From positions 1 to 9,129 of the forward strand of contig RQCD01000092.1 in assembly GCA_008668455.1 (NCBI GenBank): a stretch of 9,129 bases of DNA, written 5' to 3'. Under the pieces are notes generated by a model. It made no database searches, was not told the origin of the DNA, and saw nothing but the letters and a program-made list of their open reading frames with translations. A program made the translations under genes and the position numbers. This DNA comes from Clostridia bacterium. GTDB lineage: Bacteria; Bacillota; Clostridia; UBA1381. This document shows, in pieces, positions 1-6,634 of this stretch (positions are counted from its first letter, which is position 1; each line of letters opens with the position of its first letter).

Positions 1-1142
1 ATTAATACCTCGACTGTTTTCCCCAAAAAAGAGGAACGGAATGTTTCTCTGCTTTTTTTTGTAATCTGTGCGATCTTGTGACTGCGTTCCTCCTTAGTCT
101 TCGGAGAAATCTGGTCAGTGCGTTTTGCTGCCGGTGTTCCGCGGCGCGGAGAATACTGGAAAATATGTGCGTCTGCAAATCCGACCTTTTCTGCAAATGC
201 CATTGTCTCGGCAAATTCCTCCTCGGTTTCGCCCGGAAAGCCGACCATGATATCTGTTGTGATCGCAACATCCGGGAAATGCTTTCGCAAGCCAGAAACA
301 ATTCCATAATAGTCCGCAGTCGTATATTTGCGGTTCATTCTGCGGAGCGTCTCATCACATCCGCTCTGGAGTGAAAGATGGAAATGCTCGCAAAGCTTGT
401 CACAGCCGCTGATTCTTTGAATGAATTCTTCGTCTAATGTCATTGGTTCAATGGAGCTTAACCGAATCCGCGAAATGCCGGGAATCTCGTTGACCGCAAG
501 CAGCAGCTCCGCTAAATCGTGATCATGGGTATCAAGTCCGTAGGAGGCAACATGAATCCCGGCTAAAACGATTTCGGAAAAGCCTTGCTCCGCAAATCTG
601 CGCGTTTCGGATAATACCTCGGAAAAATCCCGGCTGCGGATCGGACCGCGTGCATAAGGAATCATGCAGTAGGAACAAAACTGGTTGCAGCCCTCCTGTA
701 TTTTTAAATATGCGCGGGTGCGGTCGATATAGCTGTCCACCGAGAGCGATTCAAAGTTATGCGTGTGCATAATATCGTGTACACAGGACTGAGATTCCTC
801 CGGGGAAAGCTGTTCTGCTAATTCCACAATTTTTTTCCGATCCTGCGTTCCTAAAACGAGATTGACGCCCTCAATCTGCCGCACCGCCTCCGGATCGGTC
901 TGCGCATAGCATCCGGTCACCACCAAAACAGAATCCGGATTGTGACGCTTTGCCCGGCGGATCATCTGGCGCGATTTCCGGTCGCTCATGCCGGTGACGG
1001 TGCAAGTGTTTACCACATACACCTCTGCAGGCTCATCAAAGTCTACAATGGTGTATCCGGCATTTTTAAAAAGCTCAGTCATCGCCTCAGTATCATATTG
1101 ATTCACTTTGCACCCTAACGTGCAGAACGCTGCTCTTTTCAT
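1..1142 (-). CDS. mtaB: tRNA (t6A37) methylthiotransferase MtaB, 3'-truncated by the window edge
   Basis: Radical-SAM enzyme of the methylthiotransferase family. The B. subtilis homologue MtaB (YqeV) adds a methylthio group to t6A at position 37 of tRNA, giving ms2t6A. About 380 codons are present in one open frame with no stop. The N-terminal UPF0004 domain starts FCTLGCKVNQYDTEAM and carries the expected cluster cysteines C11, C47 (NTCTVT) and C78 (TGCYAQ). The radical-SAM triad C152-x3-C156-x2-C159 lies in YLKIQEGCNQFCSYCMIPYA, followed by ARGPIRSR and VLAGIHVASYG. The GCKVNQYDT and IQEGCN forms fit MtaB better than MiaB or RimO. The last 50 or so residues, normally a TRAM RNA-binding domain, lie outside the window. 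The ATG follows an AGAGG ribosome site. It is transcribed away from the HPr-like gene. Family assignment is firm; the exact tRNA target is by homology. Confidence 0.93.
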   Translation of the reverse strand, partial: MKRAAFCTLGCKVNQYDTEAMTELFKNAGYTIVDFDEPAEVYVVNTCTVTGMSDRKSRQMIRRAKRHNPDSVLVVTGCYAQTDPEAVRQIEGVNLVLGTQDRKKIVELAEQLSPEESQSCVHDIMHTHNFESLSVDSYIDRTRAYLKIQEGCNQFCSYCMIPYARGPIRSRDFSEVLSETRRFAEQGFSEIVLAGIHVASYGLDTHDHDLAELLLAVNEIPGISRIRLSSIEPMTLDEEFIQRISGCDKLCEHFHLSLQSGCDETLRRMNRKYTTADYYGIVSGLRKHFPDVAITTDIMVGFPGETEEEFAETMAFAEKVGFADAHIFQYSPRRGTPAAKRTDQISPKTKEERSHKIAQITKKSRETFRSSFLGKTVEVL

Positions 1143-1208
1143 TCGATTTCATCCTCTTTTTTTCAATTTAGTAAGTTTTTCATGAATTTTAATTAAATTT
1201 ATAGTATT

Positions 1209-1237
1209 ATTATATAAAATTTCAAAAGAAAGCGCAA
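1209..1237 (-). promoter_or_regulatory. Candidate promoter of mtaB
   Basis: On the minus strand, TTGCGC (1232-1237) is separated by 17 bp from a perfect TATAAT (1209-1214), giving a leader of roughly 60 nt before the mtaB ATG. The surrounding AT-rich tract also offers TTGAAA with a 16-bp spacer to TATAAA, so the exact pair is uncertain. Confidence 0.45.
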
Positions 1238-1243
1238 TAGGTC

Positions 1244-1272
1244 TTGACGAATTCATAAAAAAGTTGTATTAT
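1244..1272 (+). promoter_or_regulatory. SigA-type promoter of the HPr-like gene
   Basis: TTGACG (1244-1249), a 17-bp spacer, and TATTAT (1267-1272) make a near-consensus vegetative promoter about 65 nt upstream of the HPr-like ATG. The expected start site near 1279 falls at the first base of an ACCAG/CTGGT inverted repeat (1280-1293), so that repeat would sit at the extreme 5' end of the mRNA or act as an operator. Confidence 0.75.
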
Positions 1273-1279
1273 AGTGATA

Positions 1280-1313
1280 ACCAGATGACTGGTATTTGCA
1301 AAAAAATTTTGCA
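1280..1313 (+). repeat. Two short inverted repeats in the HPr-like gene leader
   Basis: ACCAG (1280-1284), a 4-nt loop and CTGGT (1289-1293) form a perfect 5-bp inverted repeat at the likely transcription start. Close by, TGCAAAA (1297-1303), a 3-nt spacer and TTTTGCA (1307-1313) form a perfect 7-bp one. Either could be an operator half-site pair or a 5'-stabilising mRNA hairpin. The second has a short loop and AT-rich arms, so chance is possible. Confidence 0.35.
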
Positions 1314-1338
1314 GATTTATCGACAAGGAGGAGAGAAT

Positions 1339-1569
1339 ATGAAAACATTTAATCTGATGCTCAATTCAATCAACGACGTGAAGGATTTTGTCAATATCGT
1401 TTCTAAGTACGATTTTGATGTAGATTTGACTTCCGGCAGATATGTGGTTGACGCAAAGTCAATTATGGGGATCTTCAGTCTGAATCTTTCTAAGCCGATC
1501 AAGGTTGAAGTGCACAGCGACAATTGTGATGAATTTATCGCTGAGCTGGAGCGGTTTATCGTCGATTAA
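1339..1569 (+). CDS. HPr-fold protein lacking the phosphoryl-accepting histidine
   Basis: A 76-residue protein of the HPr phosphocarrier family, slightly shorter than canonical HPr (about 85-88). The C-terminal half aligns by eye with HPr: KSIMGIFSLNL (40-50) matches the segment KSIMGVMSLG that contains the HPr-kinase target Ser46, here Ser41. The usual TGLHARPA site around His15 is absent; that stretch reads LNSINDVKDFVNIV and has no histidine. The only His is H59 near the end. It therefore cannot act as an ordinary PTS phosphoryl carrier. By analogy with Crh of Bacillus, which also lost His15, a regulatory role is possible, but that is inference. The ATG at 1339 is chosen because AAGGAGG (1325-1331) precedes it by 7 nt. 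An in-frame TTG at 1264 lies inside the promoter and is rejected. The MATE gene follows on the same strand across a terminator. Confidence 0.82.
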   Translation: MKTFNLMLNSINDVKDFVNIVSKYDFDVDLTSGRYVVDAKSIMGIFSLNLSKPIKVEVHSDNCDEFIAELERFIVD

Positions 1570-1579
1570 GGACGAAGCC

Positions 1580-1595
1580 CCTCCGGTGGCGGAGG
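1580..1595 (+). other. GC-rich hairpin between the HPr-like and MATE genes
   Basis: CCTCCG (1580-1585), loop GTGG and CGGAGG (1590-1595) form a perfect 6-bp stem starting 11 nt after the HPr-like stop codon. It has no U-tract, so it is not itself a terminator. It may stabilise the 3' end of the upstream mRNA or be the sensing half of a leader ahead of the terminator at 1616. Confidence 0.5.
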
Positions 1596-1615
1596 CGCAA
1601 TTTAGCACGAATGAT

Positions 1616-1644
1616 ACGGTACGAGAAATTGTACCGTTTTTTTT
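1616..1644 (+). terminator. Intrinsic terminator or attenuator ahead of the MATE gene
   Basis: ACGGTAC (1616-1622), an 8-nt loop and GTACCGT (1631-1637) form a 7-bp stem ending in a run of eight T (1637-1644). Only 11 nt separate the T-run from the MATE ribosome site. The position fits either simple termination of the HPr-like transcript or a conditional terminator controlling MATE, for which no separate promoter is obvious. Confidence 0.82.
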
Positions 1645-1666
1645 ACGTTATTTTCAGGAGATGACT

Positions 1667-3052
1667 ATGAGAAAGCTAATCGGTACAAAAGAATTTTATA
1701 AAAAAGCAATCATGATCGCACTGCCGATCATCATTCAAAACGGCATCACGGCATTTGTTGCCATGCTGGATAATATCATGGTAGGTCAGGTCGGAACAGA
1801 TCCGATGTCCGGTGTTGCCATCAGCAATCAGCTGATTTTTGTGTTTAATATCTTTATCTTCGGCGGTATTTCCGGCGCTGGAATTTTTGGCGCACAGTTT
1901 TACGGAAAAAAGGATTATGAGGGTGTGCGGCATGCATTCCGGTTTAAGCTTTATATGGGTGCTGTGATTTGCGCGCTTGCAGTTGCTGTTTTCCTTTTAT
2001 ATGCAGATCCGCTGGTTTCTCTTTATCTGCACGAGGGCGGTACAGTCGGTGACTTAGAGGCAACAAAGGCATACGGCATTTCGTATCTGCACATTATGCT
2101 TTTTGGTTTGATTCCGTTCACAGTCAGCCAGATTTATGCGTCCACGCTCCGGGAATGCGGCGAAACGGTGTTGCCGATGAAAGCAGGAATCGTTGCAGTC
2201 ATTGTGAATACCTGTTTAAACTATATTCTGATTTTTGGAAAATTTGGTATGCCGAGCCTGGGCTCGGAAGGCGCGGCAATCGCAACTGTAATTGCACGTT
2301 TTACCGAAACTGCAGTGATTATGATTGCATCACACAGACAACCGAAAAAGCTTCCATATATGCAGGGCATTTACCAAAGTCCACGGATTCCGGGAGAAAC
2401 CGTCCGGCAGATTATGGTGAAAGGATTGCCGCTGTTGATAAACGAAATGCTTTGGTCAACCGGTGTTGCGATTATGAATCAGTGCTATGCATACCGCGGT
2501 CTGGCGGTGGTTGCCGGACTGAATATCACCTCCACGATCACAAATATTTTTAATATCATCTATCTGGCAATGGGAAACGTGGTTGCAATTATGGTCGGTC
2601 AGCTTCTGGGCGCCGGAAAAAAAGAAGAAGCAATTGAAAAGGATCGTCAGCTTTTAGTATTTGCCGTAGGAGTTACAATCGTAATCGGCGGTGTGATGGC
2701 ATGCTGTTCGGGAATCTTTCCACAGATTTATAAAACAGAGCCGGAGGTGAAGGAGCTTGCATCAAAGTTTATTCTGATCAGCTCCCTGATCCTCCCGGCG
2801 CAGGCATTCTGCCATGCGGCATACTTCACGATCCGCGCCGGAGGAAAAACGGCAATTACAATGATTTTTGACAGCGTGTTCACCTGGGTGATTGTTGTGC
2901 CATCGGTCTATCTGCTTTCCCACTATACCGACATGCCGGCAGTGTGGCTTTATCTTTCGATCCAGGGATATGAATTTGTAAAATGCATCATTGGCGCAAT
3001 CATTCTAAAGCGCGGAGCATGGGCACAGAATATTGTAGAAACGCTTTCTTAA
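1667..3052 (+). CDS. MATE-family multidrug/cation antiporter
   Basis: A 461-residue integral membrane protein of the multi-antimicrobial extrusion family, typical in length and expected to have 12 transmembrane helices in two six-helix halves. These proteins exchange Na+ or H+ for cationic or aromatic compounds across the cytoplasmic membrane. Family signatures are MLDNIMVGQVG (33-43), a Gly-rich helix around FGGISGAGIFGAQFYG (65-80), and the strong block STLRECGETVLPMKAGI (159-175) leading into VNTCLNYILIFGKFG and GAAIATVIAR. The second half begins near LPLLINEMLWSTG. The ATG at 1667 lies 6 nt after AGGAG (1656-1660). The in-frame ATG at 1661 touches the ribosome site, and the open frame back to 1505 runs through the terminator and the HPr-like gene, so neither is used. 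Substrate cannot be read from sequence. Its TAA overlaps the opposing stop codon of the GH2 gene within the four bases TTAA. Confidence 0.93.
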   Translation: MRKLIGTKEFYKKAIMIALPIIIQNGITAFVAMLDNIMVGQVGTDPMSGVAISNQLIFVFNIFIFGGISGAGIFGAQFYGKKDYEGVRHAFRFKLYMGAVICALAVAVFLLYADPLVSLYLHEGGTVGDLEATKAYGISYLHIMLFGLIPFTVSQIYASTLRECGETVLPMKAGIVAVIVNTCLNYILIFGKFGMPSLGSEGAAIATVIARFTETAVIMIASHRQPKKLPYMQGIYQSPRIPGETVRQIMVKGLPLLINEMLWSTGVAIMNQCYAYRGLAVVAGLNITSTITNIFNIIYLAMGNVVAIMVGQLLGAGKKEEAIEKDRQLLVFAVGVTIVIGGVMACCSGIFPQIYKTEPEVKELASKFILISSLILPAQAFCHAAYFTIRAGGKTAITMIFDSVFTWVIVVPSVYLLSHYTDMPAVWLYLSIQGYEFVKCIIGAIILKRGAWAQNIVETLS

Positions 3053-5343
3053 AAACCCTCAAATTCGTCCATGCCGCATTCTTTTAATGCGTCTATATAA
3101 GCATGATAGTCAATTTGGAGCAGATTGGTGAAGTAATGATTTTGATATTGCTTTCCATTCACGCTCCATTGAATCAGGTAAAAGGACTGATCTTTTTCCG
3201 GAATGCTGATACTTCCGATTTTTGCAGAGGTATCGGCGGGCAAACGGGCGCTGCCTTGCAGCGCCTTTTGTTTTTTGGTAATGTTGTTGACGGTATACGA
3301 AATTTCTGCATCAACCGGCAGATCGTTTACTCCGTATAACTCCAGAACCTGACCCTTTGGTTCATCAAACATCAGGCAAACAGGCTCCTGCGAACGCTTG
3401 ATATAGTGGTATGCAAGCTTTTTCGTGTGATAATAGTCCACCACAGCGTCCGAAACCTGCGGCCAGCCGTCTAAAAGATTCCACCAGATAATTCCGCTTC
3501 TTCTCCACTTGCTGATCCGGAAACGCTCAATAAAATATTTCTTTGCCTCTGCCTGCGAAATCTGGCTTTGACGGACAAAATCCTCTAAGCGGTCTTCCGC
3601 CTTTGTAAAGAGCGTTTTTACCTGATCGTATGCAAGTCTGATCCGGAATGCATAGGGCGCAGCCGGGTCGGTCTCCATGCTTGCAGCATGAACCAAGTAT
3701 TCATCAGTGGCTGTTCCGTTTTCATCAAAAATGCGTTCCGGTTCTTTTAAAAACCTTCGGAGTGACTGCGGCGACGGAAAACCATGGTAGCCGGTTTCGC
3801 TTGCAAAATGGCATTGCGTATTCCGGTAATAGTCACCCTTAAAATAGTCTCTCGGTCCCCACAGGTGATCTTCCGGAAGAACCATCTTGTTTTGGAACTG
3901 CTGCTCACTGACATAAGGAGAGCTGGGAAGATAGGGGCGTGTCTGATCGTGGTTTAAGAGGACTTTCTTTAATAAGGCTCTTGTGATCAGATTGTCATTC
4001 GGATCGTGCAGCGGTCCAAACCAGCCGGTCGCTGCTGCCACGTCATTTTCATTATCGCCTGCCCACAGCGTCAGGGACGCATGATTCCGCAGACGCTTTA
4101 CCTGGAAAACAGCCTCCTCCTCAATTGCCTGCATGTAGTCTGATTCCAAAGGCGGAACGGCGCATGCCATGGAGAAATCCTGCCATACCAGAATGCCGTG
4201 CTGATCGCAGAAATTGAAAAATTCGTCCGATTCATACACGTTTCCGCCCCAGCAGCGCACCATGTTGCAGCCGATCCCGTCCAAAAGAGCAAGCGCTGCG
4301 TCTAAACGCTTTGCGTCCTGCGAATGAAGCGCGTCTAAGGGGACCCAGTTTGTACCGAGGACAAAAATTTTCTTTCCGTTGACTTTGAATACAAATTCCC
4401 CCGAGCCTTTTTCGTCGGTATAGTCGGTTCGCAAAAGCTCCACCATGCGGATTCCGATATCCAATGTATATTGATCGCATAGCGTATCCTTGTAGTAAAG
4501 CTCTACGGTCGTATGATACAGATTCTGCTCTCCGGCATGCTTCGGCCACCACGGCTTGCAGTTCTCAATCGGAAACTGAAAGGAAAAGCTGTTATGCCAG
4601 GCGGCGCTCTGCGCCGAGAAATGGCTTTCTCCGCATGCGCCGCTCACTTTGACCGTGTAATCCTGAATAAAATCGCCGTCCGCGTCAAAATGAATATAAA
4701 ACCGCATGTCAGCCTGCTTTTGTGTAAGATCAAGCCTTGTGGCAGAGAGGAATACCTCCCGGATTTTGTTTTTTTGCTTTTTCCGCAGTGCAACCGCTTT
4801 CCAGATACCGGCGGAAACGATCCGCGGCATAATGTCCCAGCCAAACATATGAGAGGCTTTGCGGACAGAGAGCGCCGGATAGTTGTATCTTTGGGTCATG
4901 CTTTCTGCCGGAATGATCTTTTTCCTGGCTTCAATGCAGACCGGCTTAATATGTACCACCAGTTCATTTTCTCCCATGACAGGTTCAAATTCTGCATCAT
5001 AGCTTAAAAACATGTTGTCTGTGGACTTGATCAGCTTGCCGTTGACATAAATATCCGAAAGTGTATCAATGCCGTCAAAGTGCAGATAAACCTCCGGGTC
5101 GTTTACCTGAAAGGTTGTATAGTACCACAAGTGCAGATTTTCCAACTCCTGTGCCTTTAGCGTGTTAACCGATTCGTAAATGGGATCTAACAGTCCGGCA
5201 CGCATCAGATCAAGCTCAATATTTCCCGGAACGCTTGCCGGAACGGTTTTTAGTCCTGCTGACTGAATGTCCTGTATGGTTTGAAGCTCCATGCCTGCAC
5301 AGTCCTTGTGCGGAGCATAGGCAACTCTCCATTGATTTTTCAT
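3049..5343 (-). CDS. GH2 beta-mannosidase, cytoplasmic
   Basis: A 764-residue glycoside hydrolase family 2 enzyme of the beta-mannosidase type, which releases beta-linked mannose from the non-reducing end of oligosaccharides. An N-terminal sugar-binding jelly-roll domain (about 1-185, with DGIDTLSDIYVNGK) is followed by an immunoglobulin-like domain and a TIM barrel starting near 325 (GTNWVPLDALHS, RCWGGNVYE). The acid/base is predicted as E432 in LWAGDNEN (mannosidases have WxGNNE) and the nucleophile as E516 in FASETGYHGFPS. WWNLLDGWPQVSDA (620-633) is the typical late barrel motif. No signal peptide is seen, so it acts inside the cell on imported manno-oligosaccharides. It is somewhat shorter than many family members (800-900), mainly in the C-terminal domains. 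The ATG lies 7 nt after AAAGGAGA. It is divergent from the AraC-type gene, its likely regulator. A related beta-linked sugar specificity is possible. Confidence 0.9.
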   Translation of the reverse strand: MKNQWRVAYAPHKDCAGMELQTIQDIQSAGLKTVPASVPGNIELDLMRAGLLDPIYESVNTLKAQELENLHLWYYTTFQVNDPEVYLHFDGIDTLSDIYVNGKLIKSTDNMFLSYDAEFEPVMGENELVVHIKPVCIEARKKIIPAESMTQRYNYPALSVRKASHMFGWDIMPRIVSAGIWKAVALRKKQKNKIREVFLSATRLDLTQKQADMRFYIHFDADGDFIQDYTVKVSGACGESHFSAQSAAWHNSFSFQFPIENCKPWWPKHAGEQNLYHTTVELYYKDTLCDQYTLDIGIRMVELLRTDYTDEKGSGEFVFKVNGKKIFVLGTNWVPLDALHSQDAKRLDAALALLDGIGCNMVRCWGGNVYESDEFFNFCDQHGILVWQDFSMACAVPPLESDYMQAIEEEAVFQVKRLRNHASLTLWAGDNENDVAAATGWFGPLHDPNDNLITRALLKKVLLNHDQTRPYLPSSPYVSEQQFQNKMVLPEDHLWGPRDYFKGDYYRNTQCHFASETGYHGFPSPQSLRRFLKEPERIFDENGTATDEYLVHAASMETDPAAPYAFRIRLAYDQVKTLFTKAEDRLEDFVRQSQISQAEAKKYFIERFRISKWRRSGIIWWNLLDGWPQVSDAVVDYYHTKKLAYHYIKRSQEPVCLMFDEPKGQVLELYGVNDLPVDAEISYTVNNITKKQKALQGSARLPADTSAKIGSISIPEKDQSFYLIQWSVNGKQYQNHYFTNLLQIDYHAYIDALKECGMDEFEGF

Positions 5344-5363
5344 AAAATCATCTCCTTTGTTTC

Positions 5364-5392
5364 AGTATAAAAAATTTCTCATTTTCCGTCAA
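5364..5392 (-). promoter_or_regulatory. Promoter of the beta-mannosidase gene, with a very short leader
   Basis: On the minus strand TTGACG (5387-5392), a 17-bp spacer and TATACT (5364-5369) form a near-consensus promoter. The expected start near 5357 coincides with the ribosome site AAAGGAGA (5351-5358), so the mRNA would carry a leader of only about 14-16 nt. Confidence 0.72.
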
Positions 5393-5412
5393 TGGCAGAA
5401 ACACGAATAGAA

Positions 5413-5432
5413 TTGATAAAATCAACGATTTT
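5413..5432. promoter_or_regulatory. Overlapping inverted repeats, candidate operator between GH2 and AraC-type genes
   Basis: TTGAT-AAA-ATCAA (5413-5425) and AAAATC-AAC-GATTTT (5418-5432) are two perfect inverted repeats sharing eight bases. They lie 20 bp upstream of the mannosidase -35 box and immediately upstream of the regulator's own -35 box. That placement suits activation of one promoter and autoregulation of the other. The DNA is AT-rich, so chance cannot be dismissed. Confidence 0.45.
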
Positions 5433-5434
5433 TA

Positions 5435-5463
5435 TGGACAAACAGAACAAGACATGATACAAT
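5435..5463 (+). promoter_or_regulatory. Promoter of the AraC-type regulator gene
   Basis: TGGACA (5435-5440), a 17-bp spacer and TACAAT (5458-5463), with an extended -10 TGA directly before the hexamer (5455-5457), form a good SigA-type promoter about 30 nt upstream of the ATG. Confidence 0.7.
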
Positions 5464-5498
5464 AAGAAAAAGCGATCAAATTCAGGAGTGGAGCAGGA

Positions 5499-6317
5499 AT
5501 GGAACAAAGAATGCTGATGAACCCGGATTTTCCGGGTATGGGGTCTTATATGATTATGGAGAAAAACATCCGAAAGGGAGAGAAATACGCCCTGCACTGG
5601 CATGATTTTTTTGAATATGAAATGATTCTAAGCGGATGTGCAGAGCATATTCACAATCAAAACCGTGAGCTGTTAAAAGCCGGGAGCGCCTATCTGATGT
5701 CCTATTACGATTTTCATTCCTTTTGCGCGCTCCAGGATACAAAGCTTTTGAGTATTCAGTTTCGGGATTATGCCGTAGATGAGGAAATTGCAAATTTTCT
5801 TGCCTTTGGTGTCCGAAGGCTTTCCTGCGCTTATACCGAGGAGGAAACCGCACGGATTGAAGAAAAAATCCGAAAATTAAAGGAAGAACAAAACCGGGAA
5901 CTGCCGTTTTGCCGGCAGCTGACCGAGAGTATTTTGGAAGAATTGGTGATTGATCTGATCCGGCGTTCCGATTCCGGGCAAGAGCATGCTATGCCGCAGC
6001 TGATTCAAAAGGCAGTCACCTATCTTTTTCTGCATTTCCGGGATGATGTTTCGCTTTTGTCCGTTTCGCAAAAGCTGCATGTCTCGGTCAATTATCTTGG
6101 TTCGCTTTTTTGTAAAAGTATTGGGGTATCCTTTCGGGAGTACCTGAATATGCTGCGCTTAAAATATGCATGCAGACTGCTTATGTCCTCCGATTTGTCG
6201 GTCAAGGAAATTGCATATGCCTCCGGATATCAGACGAATGAGCATTTTCTCCGTCTGTTTAAAAAGCAGCTGCATATGACGCCATCCGAGTATAAGCAAA
6301 ACGGTCACCCGGCATAA
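5499..6317 (+). CDS. AraC/XylS-family transcriptional regulator with cupin sensor domain
   Basis: A 272-residue two-domain regulator of normal family length. The N-terminal half (about 15-90) is an AraC-type cupin with the typical HWHDFFEYEMILSG (33-46) and LLKAGSAYLMSYYDFHSF (58-75), expected to bind a sugar or derived ligand. A charged helical linker with a run of Glu and Lys (114-135) follows. The C-terminal DNA-binding domain (about 165-266) has two helix-turn-helix motifs: SVSQKLHVSVNYLGSLFCKSIG (first) and VKEIAYASGYQTNEHFLRLFKK followed by MTPSEYK (second, the AraC signature). The ATG lies 10 nt after AGGAG (5484-5488). Divergent arrangement with the beta-mannosidase and inverted repeats between the promoters make that gene its likely target. 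The ligand, perhaps mannose or a manno-oligosaccharide, is inference. Its end overlaps the terminator hairpin. Confidence 0.92.
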   Translation: MEQRMLMNPDFPGMGSYMIMEKNIRKGEKYALHWHDFFEYEMILSGCAEHIHNQNRELLKAGSAYLMSYYDFHSFCALQDTKLLSIQFRDYAVDEEIANFLAFGVRRLSCAYTEEETARIEEKIRKLKEEQNRELPFCRQLTESILEELVIDLIRRSDSGQEHAMPQLIQKAVTYLFLHFRDDVSLLSVSQKLHVSVNYLGSLFCKSIGVSFREYLNMLRLKYACRLLMSSDLSVKEIAYASGYQTNEHFLRLFKKQLHMTPSEYKQNGHPA

Positions 6318-6335
6318 AACCGGAGTGACCGTTTT
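6298..6335. terminator. Bidirectional intrinsic terminator between convergent genes
   Basis: AAAACGGTCAC (6298-6308) pairs with GTGACCGTTTT (6325-6335), and CCGG (6309-6312) pairs with CCGG (6320-6323) around a 7-nt loop, with one bulged A at 6324: a 15-bp stem. The flanking A- and T-runs give a U-tail in both directions. The regulator's TAA (6315-6317) starts in the loop, and the Dabb-domain gene ends at 6340 on the other strand, so one hairpin can serve both. Confidence 0.85.
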
Positions 6336-6339
6336 GAAG

Positions 6340-6624
6340 TTAAAACTCATAATCCACTGCAACGCTTGCACTTCTTGCCTGGTGCATATAGGCTTTTACG
6401 GTGTTGACATGGTACGGATCGTTCTGATAGGTATCTAATGCCTCGCGGTTTTCCAGATCGACCATCAGAATCACATCATAAGAGCGATCCGAGCCGAGAA
6501 AGTCGACTCCAACCTCAATTTTTTTTGCAGACGGAACATTTCCGCGCATCGAAAGCAAAAGCTCGCGCACCTTTTCTTTTTCAGCCGGATTTTTGAGTTT
6601 AAAGCATACAATATGTTTTACCAT
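6340..6624 (-). CDS. Dabb-domain (stress-responsive alpha/beta-barrel) protein
   Basis: A 94-residue protein consisting of one dimeric alpha/beta-barrel (Dabb) domain, the family's usual size. It opens MVKHIVCFKLKNPAEKEKVRELLLSM, continues with KKIEVGVDFLGSDRSYDVILMVDLENREAL, and closes with the family's YQNDPYHVNTVKAYMHQ and a final beta strand SASVAVDYEF. Such proteins form small dimeric barrels. Some plant relatives are stress-induced or catalytic, but the bacterial role is unknown. The start is MVKH at 6624, 7 nt after AGGAG. An in-frame ATG at 6645 lies inside the end of pcrA and before that ribosome site, so it is not used. The AGGAG overlaps the pcrA stop (TAGGAG) and only 10 nt separate the genes, so it is the downstream member of a pcrA operon and probably translationally coupled. 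Confidence 0.87.
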   Translation of the reverse strand: MVKHIVCFKLKNPAEKEKVRELLLSMRGNVPSAKKIEVGVDFLGSDRSYDVILMVDLENREALDTYQNDPYHVNTVKAYMHQARSASVAVDYEF

Positions 6625-6634
6625 GTTTTTTCTC

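Noticed and set aside
1264..1338. N-terminal extension of the HPr-like protein from a TTG at 1264
   Set aside because: The TTG lies within the promoter -10 region, has no ribosome site, and the ATG at 1339 has a perfect AAGGAGG at good spacing.
1570..1644. Named riboswitch (guanidine, preQ1, fluoride) before the MATE gene
   Set aside because: I could not match the core motifs of any of these classes by eye, and the space is very small. Kept only as an attenuator hypothesis.
1505..1666. 54-residue N-terminal extension of the MATE protein
   Set aside because: It would overlap the HPr-like gene in another frame and run through the terminator hairpin. AGGAG plus ATG at 1667 explains the start.
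4513..5007. 164-codon plus-strand open frame antisense to the mannosidase
   Set aside because: It is a shadow of the GH2 coding frame: Cys- and Arg-rich composition, no recognisable domain and no ribosome site seen.
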